A DNA stretch of 64,000 nucleotides from Phocoena phocoena (taxonomy: Eukaryota > Chordata > Mammalia > Artiodactyla > Phocoenidae). A program made the position numbers and the translations under genes. Below, piece by piece: positions 1 through 10,690 of this stretch; within the stretch, counting starts at the first letter, position 1; each line of letters begins with the position of its first letter. The notes below the pieces were generated by a model. It was not told where the DNA came from and searched no databases. It was given only the letters and a program-made list of their open reading frames with translations. The stretch is from NCBI RefSeq assembly GCF_963924675.1, contig NC_089232.1, positions 49,476,759 through 49,540,758 of the forward strand, given 5' to 3'.

Positions 1-548
1 TACAAAGAGAACCCTCCCAGGAGAGATGATTTTGCTTTTTGTAGGTACCTTTGAGGATCAACAGGAGATTACCCGAAAACTTATGAACATGAGACCTTTT
101 AAAATAATGTAGCTCTAAAATGTTATTTCCTTTCATTTGCTTCTCTTTGAGAAAATAGAATCTTAGCTTTACAGCCCCATCCATATATCCAAAGATGCTT
201 GAAAACGGATACTCTGTTTTATCTATCTCAGTGTCTGGCTAGAAATTGGAATTGTGCTTGTTAACATAGCAAATACTAAATAAATATCACTGAATATATG
301 AATGAAAAAGTGTTTATCTTCTATTGGCCAATGCGGACAAATCTAGAGCCTTAGCATATACTGGAAGTTTAGAAGCTTTTCTTCTAGGAACAGAAAGTGT
401 TGGCAGATTCACACGGTTTCTTGCAAGATCTATCAGGTAATTCCATTGTTCCTTCTCTGTGAGGACCTGCAGAAACTAACATATATGTCCGCATACTGAT
501 GGGTCAATTTCATGAACTGTCAGTCTCACTGAGCTCTAAGATTCTTAA
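1..548. other. Non-coding AT-rich DNA, possible L2 3' tail
   Basis: No gene is visible. At about 225-305 a CAGTGTCTGGC...AATAAATATCACTGAAT stretch resembles the plus-strand 3' end of an L2 LINE (the usual 'cagtgcctggca...caataaatatttg' tail), but it is diverged and interrupted. The rest shows no motif I recognise. Confidence 0.35.
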
Positions 549-937
549 AACTGAGGACCAAGGCTTCCCTGGTGGTGCAGTGGTTAAGAAATCGCCTGCC
601 AATGCAGGGGACATGGGTTAAAGCCCTGGTCTGGGAAGATCCCACATGCTGCGGAACAACTAAGCCCATGCGCCACAACTACTAAGCCTGTGCCCTGGAG
701 CCCGTGAGCCATAACTACTGAGCCCGCACGCCACAATTACTGAAGCCCGCATGCCTAGAGCCCGTGCTCTGCAACAAGAGAAGCCACCGCAATGAGAAGT
801 CCATGCACAGCAACTAAGAGTAGCCCCTACTCGCCGCAACTAGAGAAAGCTTGCATGCAGCAACAAAGACCCAACACAGTCCAAAATAAAATAAATAAAA
901 ATAAATTAATTAAAAAAACAACAACAACTGAGGACCA
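549..937 (+). mobile_element. CHR-type tRNA-derived SINE, long variant, with TSD
   Basis: The SINE body is 561-925 on the plus strand, flanked by the 12-bp target-site duplication AACTGAGGACCA at 549-560 and 926-937. It starts with the tRNA-like head (TTCCCTGGTGGTGCAGTGG contains a pol III A box) and ends in an AATAAATAAAAAT-type tail. At about 365 bp it is longer than the other long copies here (about 275-300 bp), because the 'GCCACAACTACTGAGCCC' type unit in the middle is repeated an extra time. The CHR assignment rests on similarity to the known cetartiodactyl SINE. Retroposed, presumably by L1. Confidence 0.9.
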
Positions 938-2579
938 GTTCTGTTCCCTTAACTTGATTGAGAATGAGGAAAGATCATTCACTGAAGTATCTGCAGGGAA
1001 GACTGGCAAGTGTAGAAAAAGTCTCTTAATTAAAATTGTTTTGTTTAAATACTCTAGCAGTTCAAGGGTATGAAATAGAGTCTCTAAATTGTGTGGCATA
1101 GTGCCCACTGGATTAAGTTGAGAGAACTTCTCACAATATGATTTCGCTTACTGTACTTTGTCATTCCCAGAGAAAGACTGCTTTTTCAATTCCAGGAAAA
1201 ATATTTTCCAAACAAAAAATGAAAACAACCAATTAATAAGTTTCAGATTCAGAGAGAGAGAAGATCAGGATGAGACAGAGGGTGATCTTACAATTTACCA
1301 TCCAAATGTGGATACATTTGTTTTAAAAAGTTCTAAGTGGGACTGAATGGGAAAACAGGTATAGGTAGGGACTTTCCTGGGAGAACCCACGTGTGGTCAC
1401 CACATCAGACACCACTATTGGCTCCTTGTGTGACCTGAGGAAAGTTATTGTCAGCTGTGTATTTCACTTCACCAAGGGAAATTAATTTATGTCTTCAGTA
1501 ACACTTGAATTGAATGCCTACTCTGTTCAGCATCACGTGTGCTGTCAAGGTGAAAATAAAAACATTTTAAGCTCAGGATTTTAATTTCAGAAAGATTTCC
1601 ATCAACTAATTGGGTAAATAAGAGCACAGTAGAACCTTGTCGTTCCTAGATTTAATATTCAGGTTTCAACAGTTACTAGGTGTTCAAAGTTTATAACATA
1701 GAGTAATTAGTAACTTTGCACAGGCATGGGTTTGAATTATGATGCACAAGATTCTGGGATCTCTATGGAGAGCAGGGTTGGAAGGGGACTATTTTAGCTA
1801 GGAAGTTAGCCAAGCAGACTGCTCATCAAGTCGGCATCTGCGATTCAGTGGGGATTTGATTTGTCCACTATTTCTTACCTGGTAAACAACTCATAAGGGA
1901 AAGAGCAAGGCATGTTAGTATTTGTGAGTTCAGAGATTTAGGGTCTCATGACAATTCGTTTCAGAATATCAAGGATCAACTATGTATAATTTATCTGCCT
2001 CCCTTCCCCTACCCTCTGTTAAAGCTCCTTTTTGGCTCATTCAATAAAGCGTATTGATTCATTTATTTCTTCCAAACATTAAGGTATTTTCATGATCAAA
2101 CATCTCCTGTTAAAGGTAATACCTTAATGAAGATTAACGCATCATAAAAATTTCTGATCCTGACTGCCAGTTAAGAGGTAAGATTCCTAGAAGCAGAGGT
2201 TAGGAGGAGACAGATGGATAAAGTAGCAAATGGATTAGGAGAACTGGATTCATTTTACTTGTCACAGTCTGGCCCAGGGTAAAGTGAAAATAAGGAATAC
2301 CGAGTATTCATGTCTATAATTATTTCAGATTGAGCAACGGGAAATTCCATATGCCTTTAGCACCTGGGTTTATTGTTGCTAAGATGAGATCAACATTTTC
2401 TTATTACATGAGAACTATGAAATACTTCTGCCAGGTCATGTAGGATCTCTTCAGTATAAATGAGCAGAAACATATACCTTTCTCTTCTGAAGTTCTCTCA
2501 TACAACATCCTACCCAAATTTCTGCCTAGTTACTTAATGAAAAAAACCTACTATGTGTCAGGAACTATGTTTGTTTACT
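938..2579. other. Unannotated unique DNA
   Basis: Single-copy-looking AT-rich sequence. I see no coding exon, RNA gene or recognisable repeat. Short open frames here are not supported by any family signal. Confidence 0.5.
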
Positions 2580-2976
2580 GTTGCCTCCTTCACAGAATCC
2601 ACCAGAGAAACCTGTTGATCAGGCAAAGTTATATTTATTGGATGTCCCTGCAGCAAGGGAGAAAACCACATTGATAGTCTTTTAGTGTCTCAAAGGAGAA
2701 GTTAGGGAGAGATCTTAACTTTTGGAGATTGGATTCCAATGATTTAAGGTGGGAAGATTGTTAGAATTGGGCAGAATGTATAACAATAGTTTAAAATTGG
2801 TGAACAGATAAATTTAAGTTTCTTGATGAGAACACAATTGTCTGATAAGTGAGTTATTTGCCCCTGTGAGAAGAATGTTGGCCAATAAGAGAACCGTTTG
2901 CCCAGATGAACAAACTGGTTGCCTGAATAAATTAGTTTGCCAGAATTGCCTGAAACAAACAGCAAACTTTGTATTT
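2580..2976 (-). mobile_element. LTR-like sequence, minus strand (tentative)
   Basis: Read on the minus strand, this stretch has the layout of a retroviral LTR: an A/T-mixed U3-like part, then near the end CATCCAATAAATATAAC (an AATAAA poly-A signal) followed by a pyrimidine-rich R/U5-like end with TTTCTCTGGTGG. No partner LTR or internal sequence is seen, so it would be a solo LTR. The family is not recognised and the boundaries are approximate. It could also be unrelated unique DNA. Confidence 0.35.
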
Positions 2977-3287
2977 GTTCACAGCCTTATCTTTACAGTT
3001 AAGTCTTACTGACACAGGTGGTCTCACTTCTTAGTTTTGTGCTCATAAAGTTGAATAAGACATATTCCTGATCTCAAGGAACTTACTGTCTATCATGCGT
3101 GACAAGACATGTAAGTGAATAATTTTGGTTGGAGAGGAAGGAGCAGATATAACATATGACAGAGACATATTAAAAGGACATAGTTGTTGATTGATATCGG
3201 CAGTGAGGAAGGGGAAGTCTAGACTGTTGCACTTCTTACTTGGGTGTTTTGGCAAATACTGGCAACACTGAAAAGGATAGAAAATAT

Positions 3288-3628
3288 GGGTAAAACTAGG
3301 TAGAGGAGAAAGATAAAGAACAATATCCATTCCAGACAGGTTGACGCTGAGATGCCTTCAGATAGTCAAGTAGAGATGATAAGTAGGTAGTTGGCTATAC
3401 GGGTCAGTGTTTGGGGAAGAGAACTGCAGCACGGCATTAAATGCAAATACCATCCAGTCTTAGTTGGTAGTAGAACCGATGGACCTAGATAAGATCAACT
3501 ATGGAATGTGCAGAGTAGAATGAAGAACAAGGATTAAACCCTATAAAATTTCAGGATTTAAGAGACAAGCAGAAGGAGAAAATCCAGCCAAAGAGATTAA
3601 CAAGGATAACTCAGAAATCAAAATAAAG
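3288..3628 (-). mobile_element. L2-like LINE fragment, left arm of an inverted pair
   Basis: The reverse complement resembles the reverse transcriptase region of an L2/CR1-clade LINE, just downstream of the YADD box, with a track such as TACTTATCATCTCTACTTG. It is a close inverted match to 4299-4626, roughly 85% identical over the best 130 bases by eye. The region is non-coding now. The L2 call is from memory of the consensus; the inverted match is seen directly. Confidence 0.6.
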
Positions 3629-4298
3629 AATTGTAAACAATAGGAAGCGTCAAAAGTATCAAATACTGCAGAGTAGTTCCTAAGACATAGGCTAGAAGTA
3701 ACTACCTGATAAATGAAGTGTTAAGAATAACTGTGTACTAATAATTTCAGTGGAGTGAAAAGAACACAAGCCTAAAATACAGGTTTCTCTATCACTTTTC
3801 TAGTTGAACTCCTCAGTATAAACTCTCTACTGTTTTAGAACAATATACAGAGAAAACTTTCCCTTTCTCTCAGTAATTTCCATGGTAATTCATCTCTATC
3901 CCCTCTCAGAGTCACCAACTGCAGTACCTCAGTGTAATGGGCATTTGTTATTCTTTTTGTCTAACTGAATTCCTTCCTATGTTTGGGGAATCTGTGTCTT
4001 ACGAACGTGGTAAGAAGCAGGTCTCACCTCCCATTACAGAAGAGGAAAATGCCAGATATTCTCCCTTCCATCTTCCCTTGCAGCTCAGACATACATGATC
4101 AGTGATCTACATTTCATCAATCAGATACACCAACACAAGACTTTGACCCAGGAGCTAATGATGCCGAGAATCAGGAACCTTGTAGGAGTCAGTCTCTGGA
4201 AGCAGGAGTACTTACAGCCAGATCGAGTTCCTGGCGAAACAGCTGGGACCATTGAAAAGTTGACTGCTTCGTGGCAGCAGCAGTAGCTGGAGTGGTTT
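3629..4298. other. Spacer between inverted L2-like arms
   Basis: About 670 bp of non-coding DNA between the two inverted arms. It shows no internal symmetry, no gene and no repeat I recognise. The short open frame at 4095-4286 has no family support. Confidence 0.5.
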
Positions 4299-4626
4299 CC
4301 TTGACATTTCTGAGTTAACCTTGTTGATCTTTCTGTCTAAATTTCCTTCTGCTTGTCTCTTAAATCCTGAAGTTATTTAGGATTTAATCCTTGTTTTTCT
4401 TCTTACTCTTCACATTCTGTAATTAATCACATGTGTTCACGGGTTCTACTACTGGCTAAAGCTGAATGATATTTGCATTTAATGTCTTGCCTTAGGTCTC
4501 TCTCCCAAACACTGACCCATATAGCCAGCTACCTACTTACCATCTCTACTTGATTATCCCAAGGCATTTCAACATCAACCTGTCTAGAATGGACACCGTT
4601 CTTTATCTTTCTCCTCCACCTATTTT
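4299..4626 (+). mobile_element. L2-like LINE fragment, right arm of an inverted pair
   Basis: Plus-strand L2-like reverse transcriptase fragment, inverted relative to 3288-3628. Shared runs include CTGCTTGTCTCTTAAATCCTG and ATCTCTACTTGA, with the arms colinear over about 330 bp. The match ends at a short TG repeat (4625-4640). See the finding on a possible inverted duplication. Confidence 0.6.
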
Positions 4627-4654
4627 GTGTGTGTGTGTGTTGTGCTGGCTCTGT

Positions 4655-4720
4655 AGTAATAAAAGCCATAACTGACACTTACTGAACGCTAACCATGTAC
4701 CAGGTACTGTCTTAAGAGTC
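4655..4720 (-). mobile_element. MIR fragment
   Basis: ACTGACACTTACTGAACGCT followed by a variant of 'catgtaccaggtactgtctt' matches the complement of the 3' end of MIR (the familiar 'ttattgagcgcttactatgtgccaggcactg'). Only the end of the element remains. Confidence 0.6.
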
Positions 4721-4739
4721 TTCTTTGACTAGGGTGCAG

Positions 4740-4960
4740 AACTAGTCATTCTCTATCTCAGCACTGTACACATTGTGGGTTGGATAATTCTTTGTTTTGT
4801 GTTTGTGGGTCGGGGCGGGAGGGAGTTTGTCCTGTGTATTGTAAGACATTCAGCAGCATCCCTGGCCTCTACCCACTAAATGCCAGTAGTACCCTACTAG
4901 CAATACAAGGTAGACAATAAAAAAACATCTTTCTAGACATTCACCGGCTCGAGGGTGAAA
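4740..4960 (-). mobile_element. hAT-type MITE, minus strand
   Basis: Contains GGATAATTCTTTGTT, a G-rich block, GTCCTGTGTATTGTAAGAC and CAGCATCCCTGGCCTCTACC, the reverse complement of a common mammalian hAT-Charlie-class MITE. The plus-strand relative lies at 13975-14205. I cannot give the exact MER name. The two copies share the order of these blocks. Confidence 0.6.
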
Positions 4961-5452
4961 TAGTCTTCCATTTAGAATCACCACATTCAATCATTCAATA
5001 TTCACAACCATGCCAAGATGTGAGCACCAAGCTACGTTCTCCAGACCTCCAGAAGATTCAATTCGATCTTCTTTTAATAAATCTAGTGGTGGGGTCTAAA
5101 TCAGTTTGTGTCCAAATATGCTAGTCCTGGTTTCTGTTGTTGGCTAACGTAAACCCACCTGGTGGAATTTCTCACTCCTCTTAATTCTGTTCTCACTGGA
5201 ATATCAAAACATTTGCTGCATTCTCTTCGACAGCAAATCCCTGGCTCTTACATAATCAGAACCCTGATGTTAATGAGATATTCCTACACGAGCGTCAGTA
5301 GCTTGGTAGGGAGAAGTGGTTTACTCTGTTTCTCCAACCAGTAAGGCCATTTCCAAGCTTAATTAGCTTTATTCGCTGACATAGGGCCAGCGCCTCTGCA
5401 GCCCTCATTAAAGTATTATCAGTAAAATGGAAGGCACTACTGTCCCCCCCCC
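4961..5452. other. Unannotated DNA
   Basis: No gene or recognisable repeat. The open frame at 5162-5344 has no supporting features. Confidence 0.5.
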
Positions 5453-5655
5453 TTTTTTTTTTTGCGGTACGCGGGCCTCTCACTGTCGTGGCCTCTCCCG
5501 TTGCGGAGCACAGGCTCCAGATGCACAGGCTCAGCGGCCATGGCTCACGGGCCCAGCCGCTCCGCAGCATGTGGGATCTTCCCGGACCGGGGCACGAACC
5601 CACGTCCCCTGCATCGGCAGGTAGACTCTCAACCACTGCGCCACCAGGGAAGCCC
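5453..5655 (-). mobile_element. Short CHR-2 type SINE
   Basis: Minus-strand copy running from a poly-T run through TTTGCGGTACGCGGGCC to the head complement CCACCAGGGAAGCCC at 5655. The left flank is a C-run merging into the T-run and the right flank starts TACCCCTTTT, so the target-site duplication is unclear. Open frames on both strands here (up to 113 codons) are SINE shadows. Confidence 0.9.
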
Positions 5656-6066
5656 TACCCCTTTTAATGAGGCAACTTCATACACTATTTTCTAAACAGT
5701 AGGTCCGAGGTAATCTCTTTTTCTCCTTAAATTTGTGGATGGCCCGTAATTGCATAGTTCGCTCATCCCTTGAGATCTCCCCTGGAAAGCCTGTTCTTGT
5801 TCTTTGAAACACTCACTTTCTCCCAGGGCATTGCCTTGGTAAGTACCTACTCACCTCTCAGAATTCTCTTGGTAAGTTATGAAGTCATGCCTACTGCCTG
5901 TTCAGAAGCAGCAGGCTGAACAAGAGACCGTCACTTTACAATACACTGTGCCTAAACATTTTCCAAGTGCTTTTATTTTATTAGAGCGTGATTAGTTAAA
6001 CACATTAGTGTTTAAGTGTAATTAACACAGATGGCTGGAATTAGTGATTAGTTAAACACACGGGTT
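5656..6066. other. Unannotated DNA with a 17-bp direct repeat
   Basis: No gene. GTGATTAGTTAAACACA occurs at 5988-6004 and again at 6044-6060, separated by 39 bp. Confidence 0.55.
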
Positions 6067-6373
6067 TATAATCAAACTGATGGGGCTTCCCTGGTGGCGC
6101 AGTGGTTGAGAATCTGCCTGCCAATGCAGGGGACACGGGTTCGAGCCCTGGTCTGGGAAGATCCCACATGCCACGGAGCAACTGGGCCCGTGAGCCACAA
6201 TTACTGAGCCTGTGCGTCTGGAGCCTGTGCTCCGCAACAAGAGAGGCCGCGATAGTGAGAGGCCCGCGCACCGCGATGAAGAGTGGCCCCCGCTTGCCAC
6301 AACTAGAGAAAGCCCTTGCACAGAAACGAAGACCCAACACAGCCAAAAATAAACAAATATAATCAAACTGATG
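6067..6373 (+). mobile_element. Long CHR-type SINE with 16-bp TSD
   Basis: The body is 6083-6357. The perfect 16-bp duplication TATAATCAAACTGATG flanks it at 6067-6082 and 6358-6373. It carries the long 3' part ending GACCCAACACAGCCAAAAAT and an AAATAAACAAAT tail. The A-box region is TGGCGCAGTGG and the B-box region is GGTTCGAGCCC. Retroposition is certain from the duplication. Confidence 0.95.
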
Positions 6374-6382
6374 AGCTCCCAC

Positions 6383-6545
6383 CCTGGCTCAGCTGCCTGC
6401 TTGGCCTCGGAGAGTTTGCCTAGCGTCTTGGAGTCTCAGCCACCTCATTCATGAAACAGAGGTAATCATATAAATGTCATTGTGAGAATGAAATGAGATG
6501 AGAAAATGGTATTCAGTTAGCAAATGGTAATCATTATTATTATTG
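6383..6545 (+). mobile_element. MIR
   Basis: GGCTCAGCTGCC...AGTCTCAGCCACCTCATTC...ATGAAACAGAGGTAATCAT...GTGAGAATGAAATGAGATGAG follows the order of the MIR core ('cctcagtttcctcatctgtaaaatggggataat...gtgaggattaaatgag'). Confidence 0.65.
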
Positions 6546-8160
6546 TTACTTAATTGTGTCCTTTTTCTCTACCTTACAGATGTTTGTTGGTCACTTCTTT
6601 TCTCCTTATACGTGCCTACATATAATCTTCCACAAATTCTCCAAATGCTGGCTCCTGGGACTACCCAGTCTGTGATATCAACTGTGTATGCGTTGTTGTC
6701 TGAGCCTTGGGCTTTACTTTTCTGCTGTCCTCACAATTTGCAGAGAGCATCCACAAGCATCATTTCATTTGATCTTTGACCTATGCCATTCCGCAAGGAA
6801 GGCAGCTATTATAGAACAAGAAACCACAATGTAGAGAGGACTTGAGCAGGAATCTCCTCAAGGCCTGTTGACATCTGTTTGAGCGCTCTCTCCCATGCCT
6901 CACAGACCATGACAATATCACACTTGTCTCATATGTTTTTCATAAACATATCTTTTTCATTATGTGTTAAGTGAGGGGGCTGCACTAGAGGATCACTCAG
7001 TGTTTATGCCACTTCTCACCATCTATGAGCTCACACGAGTGAGCAGAGAACATGTGGACAATTGGCACAGGATGTCATTGTGAAGCCAGATGAAAGAAAA
7101 GTCAGGACCAGATGTAGCTAAATGTCAAAAGCCTTCAAGGACACTTTGCCATGCTGCTGGCCTGACTCTCTGACACTACCCTTTATAATCAGTGACACCT
7201 ATTCTACCTTCTCTCCTGTTCAGCGTAGAATCACCACTCTGACTCAGCTTTCAGTACTGCTGCCACATAACTACCTTCTCTTATCTGACCCAAGACAACA
7301 CTTCATTTCCAATTCCAACCATCTGTGTTTAACTCCCCTCTGTCTACTCTGTAGGTTATTTTGTTTCTGGTTGTTTCAACTCTGGACTGGCTCCCTATCC
7401 TTACCTGCCCTCTGAACTCCAGGAAACAGGAAAACCCTAAAACCTATTCGCTAATTTCTGAGAACTATAAGAGTTGGCCTCTCTGTTTTCCTAGCATCTG
7501 GAAACTCACCTAATGGGACTTTGAATCTGAATTTTATTTATCAGGATTTCCTGGTGTGAATTCAACTGTGTAAACCCAGAGTCTTAGTGTAGAAGTATCC
7601 TAGGCAATCACTTCTTTGACAGGACTATGGCTATCACCAATTTTGAAAAGCTACAGAGATACAAACTTCCCACCTGAGGGAAAATAGTTCTTCCCTTTAT
7701 TAAATCTTTAGATTTATTGCATCCTCTGATTAGAAAGAGTGGCACGTGTAAAAGAAAATTCCTTTGCTAGAAGTGGGTGAGGAACCCTACATACAAACAA
7801 TGAAAACAGTAAACAAAAGATCATTATCCCTTTAGGGGGACCCAAGAACCATGGACCAGAGAATACAACTGTAAGAATTTTGTAAAATTTCTAGAACCTT
7901 TGTAACTTTCCTGGTAATGCTATTTTTGCTATTACCATCTGTTTCCCCATAGTGATTAGCACTAAACTCCTTAAAATAAAAAGGGTCTGTGTGCTTATCT
8001 CCAGGACATTAAGAAAGAAGAAAGCAGAAATATAGCTTCATATTCTGCAGGCAGGCTTGCAAGAGAAAGGTCCAGAAAGGTAGAGGGGCGTAAGCAATTT
8101 TTAAAGGAGATAAAGGTGGGATGAAACCCACTTCCTTGAAACCTATAAAAGGTTGCGGGT
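6546..8160. other. Unannotated DNA
   Basis: About 1.6 kb without a supported gene or repeat. Open frames at 6543-6779 and 7122-7415 show no domain, signal peptide or family resemblance, and are treated as chance. Confidence 0.5.
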
Positions 8161-8452
8161 GGCTTCCCTGGTGGCACAGTGGTTGAGAATCTGCCTGCCA
8201 ATGCAGGGGACACAGGTTCGAGCCCTGGTCTGGGAAGATCCCACATGCCACGGAGCAACTAGGCACGTGAGCCACAACTACTGAGCTTGCACGTCTGGAG
8301 CCTGTGCTCCGCAATAAGAGAGGCCGCCACGACAGTGAGAGGCCCGCACACCGCGATGAAGAGTGGCCCCCGCTTGCCGCAACTAGAGAAAGCCCTCGCA
8401 CAGAAACGAAGACCCAACACAACCAAAAATAAATAAATAAATAAATAAATTT
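8161..8452 (+). mobile_element. Long CHR-type SINE
   Basis: Plus-strand head GGCTTCCCTGGTGGCACAG, long 3' part ending in GACCCAACACAACCAAAAAT and a (AAAT)n tail. No clear target-site duplication. The 160-codon minus-strand frame at 8009-8491 is the SINE read backwards. Confidence 0.9.
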
Positions 8453-8714
8453 AAGAGAAAAAAAAAAGGGTGGGGGGTGAAGTGGAATCAATTTGGGCCT
8501 AAGATGGGGCTTGAGACTAGATAGAAAAAAGTCCCTTATGAGGTTTCCCCAAAATCTGTTTCAGAAATTTACCTTAAGGTGAGCAATTGAGTAGCAGAAA
8601 TATACTTGAAGATGAGAGTTAGGGGCTATCCTTTCTGATATCTCTTGATATGAGAGGAAATAAGTACCTTTTTATTTAGGACAGCTTGAGTGAGAATCTT
8701 ATTCCTGCAAGGCA

Positions 8715-8880
8715 GTAATAATTTGTGGGAATACGCCAGATTTGGTGTCAGGAGACTTCGATTCAATTCTGAATCTATCTTTCACAGGTAACATTAATTT
8801 GGTGAATTCATTCTCTTTGGACCTCAGTTTCCACATATATTAATTCATGGACTAGGACTGAACAACAGTTAAGGTTAAGT
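8715..8880 (+). mobile_element. MIR
   Basis: AGATTTGGTGTCAGGAGAC, then a diverged 'gattcaattctgaatcta', then GACCTCAGTTTCC matches the MIR 5' half and core in order. Confidence 0.65.
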
Positions 8881-8954
8881 GACAGTAGCAGAAGAAGCAG
8901 AACTATCTTTATTCACAAACTACTTGATTGTCTATGTTGAAATCCTGTGGAATA

Positions 8955-9391
8955 TATATTTCAAAAGCTACTAGAATATAAGCAAATTTACCAATGTTGT
9001 AAAATATAAGATCAATATACAAAAATCAATTTTATTCACTGTATGTTAGCAATAAATAATTGGAAGTTAAAAATGAAAAACATCATTTACAATGACACTG
9101 AAAATATGAAATACTTAGAATAATCCTGATCAAAGATCTATAAATTTTTTACACTGAAAACTACAAAATATTGCTGAAAAAAATTAAAGAAGACTTAAAT
9201 AAATGGAAAGACCATGGATTAAAGGACTCACTGTTGTTACTAGGTCAATTCTCCCCAATTGATCTATAGATTCAACACGATCTCAGTTGAAATTCCAGAA
9301 GAATTTTTTTTTTAGCAGAAATTGACAAACTGATTCTAAAATTTATACGAAAATGCAAAGAATCTATTACAATCAAAACGTCTTTGAAAAA
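8955..9391 (+). mobile_element. Old L1 ORF2 fragment, 5' part
   Basis: Degenerate plus-strand L1 ORF2 sequence. It includes ATATACAAAAATCAATTTTA, CTATAGATTCAACACGATCTC and GACAAACTGATTCTAAAATT, the segment after the reverse transcriptase core. It is much more diverged than the three long L1s and continues at 9772 after an insertion. No open frame survives. Confidence 0.8.
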
Positions 9392-9771
9392 GACATAGGG
9401 AGAAAGAGTAAAAGTGAAAAATGAGATGGATACAGATACAAATGCATAAATGTAATACCAGACATTTTCAGAGGGTAGCATTACTCTCTAATACTATTCT
9501 AAGGCAGGTATTAAATTTTCTAATGCTGGGCCCCAATTAGGCCATTTAATTTGGGGTTCATGCTCTGTGGCCTGATGAAATTTAGTAAGTGGTCAGACCC
9601 AGTCTATGGTCCAGGGTTTCTCCTGCTCTGCAGTAGAATCTGATTGGAGGTGGATAGTATTTTCTTGAATTTAGTAACTGAGTAGGGCTGAGAGCAGTTT
9701 GTATCCCTATTTAAAGAGACAGTACTGAATGGCAGATGAGATTAAATTTTCTTTATATATATAAAAAAAAT
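9392..9771 (+). mobile_element. Unidentified 380-bp retroposon-like insertion
   Basis: Interrupts the old L1 and is flanked by the 12-bp duplication GTCTTTGAAAAA at 9380-9391 and 9772-9783. The right end is A/T-rich (TATATATATAAAAAAA), as expected for a reverse-transcribed insert read on the plus strand. The L1 sequence joins smoothly when one duplicate and the insert are removed. I do not recognise the inserted sequence: no tRNA-like head, no L1 3'UTR and no reading frame. It could be a retroposed transcript fragment, an old SINE or an LTR. Confidence 0.6.
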
Positions 9772-10190
9772 GTCTTTGAAAAACAATGAAGTTAGAAGTC
9801 TTACACATCCTGAATTCAAGACTTATTATAGGGCTATAATAAATCAAAAGAGCGAGGTAATGGTAGCAACATAGACAAACAGATTAAGAAAACAGAATAT
9901 AATGGACAAATACACTCATAAATATGTGTTCAATTGATTTTTGACAATTGAATTCAGTAGAGCCTTTACAAAAAGTGACAGTTGAAACAATATGATATTC
10001 ATATGCAAAAGAATCCACTTTGGTCCATACTTATAAAAAAAGTTAAAAATGTATCATAGTCCTTGATGTACAACCTAAAGCTTCTAGAAAAAAAAATATG
10101 AGAGATTCTCATGAACTTGGGTTAGACAAAAATTCTTACACATAATACTAAAGTATAAGCAATAAAATAAGCTTTTAAATTTGACTTCAG
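9772..10190 (+). mobile_element. Old L1 ORF2 fragment, 3' part
   Basis: Continuation of the L1 at 8955-9391: ATTCAAGACTTATTATAGGG, then GTTCAATTGATTTTTGACAA, TCATATGCAAAAGAATCC. It follows the usual ORF2 order toward the C-terminus and ends where a SINE is inserted. Non-coding. Confidence 0.8.
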
Positions 10191-10490
10191 GGGCTTCCCT
10201 GGTGGCGCAGTGGTTAAGACTCTGCCTGCCCAATGCAGGGGACATGGGTTTGATCCCTGGTCTGGGAAGATCCCACATGCCGCAGAGCAACTAAGCCCGT
10301 GCGCCACAACTACTGAAGCCCGCGTGCCCTAGAGCCCATGCTCGGCAACAAGAGAAGTCACCACGATGAGAAGCCCTCGCACCGCAACGAAGAGTAGCCC
10401 CCGCTCACCGCAACTAGAGAAAGCCCGCGCGCAGCAACGAAGACCCAATGCAGCCAAAAATAAATAAAAGAATTAATTAATTAAAAAAGC
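10191..10490 (+). mobile_element. Long CHR-type SINE
   Basis: Head GGGCTTCCCTGGTGGCGCAG; the body has CTGAAGCCCGCGTGCCCTAG and the 3' part GACCCAATGCAGCCAAAAAT, then an AATAAATAAAAG tail. It sits at the end of the old L1 fragment. No clean duplication found. Confidence 0.9.
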
Positions 10491-10499
10491 AAACAAAGT

Positions 10500-10690
10500 G
10501 TGGCACTGCCATTGTGTAGCTATGTGACTTGAGAAAGTTACACTGTGCTCAGTTTCCTCATTTGTAAAATGGGGTAATAATATTACCACATACGATCATT
10601 GTGTTCTTGAAATAAGTTGTATTTGCAGAGTACTTAGACCTGCACTAGCATATAGTAAACACTATATAAGGTTTTGTTAAATAAATAAAA
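10500..10690 (+). mobile_element. MIR
   Basis: A 'ctcagtttcctcatttgtaaaatggggtaataatattacc' type core is nearly identical to the MIR core, preceded by TGTGACTTGAGAAAGTTAC and followed by a diverged 'acttagacctgcactagcatatagtaaacac' end. Confidence 0.9.

Noticed and set aside
3288..4626. Inverted arms considered as terminal inverted repeats of a DNA transposon
   Set aside because: The arms resemble an internal L2 reverse transcriptase segment, have no defined termini or target-site duplication, and the spacer has no transposase.
8009..8491. 160-codon minus-strand open frame
   Set aside because: It is a CHR SINE read on its opposite strand plus flank; the same peptide phrases (CSVACGIFPDQGSNPCPLH type) recur at every SINE in the window.
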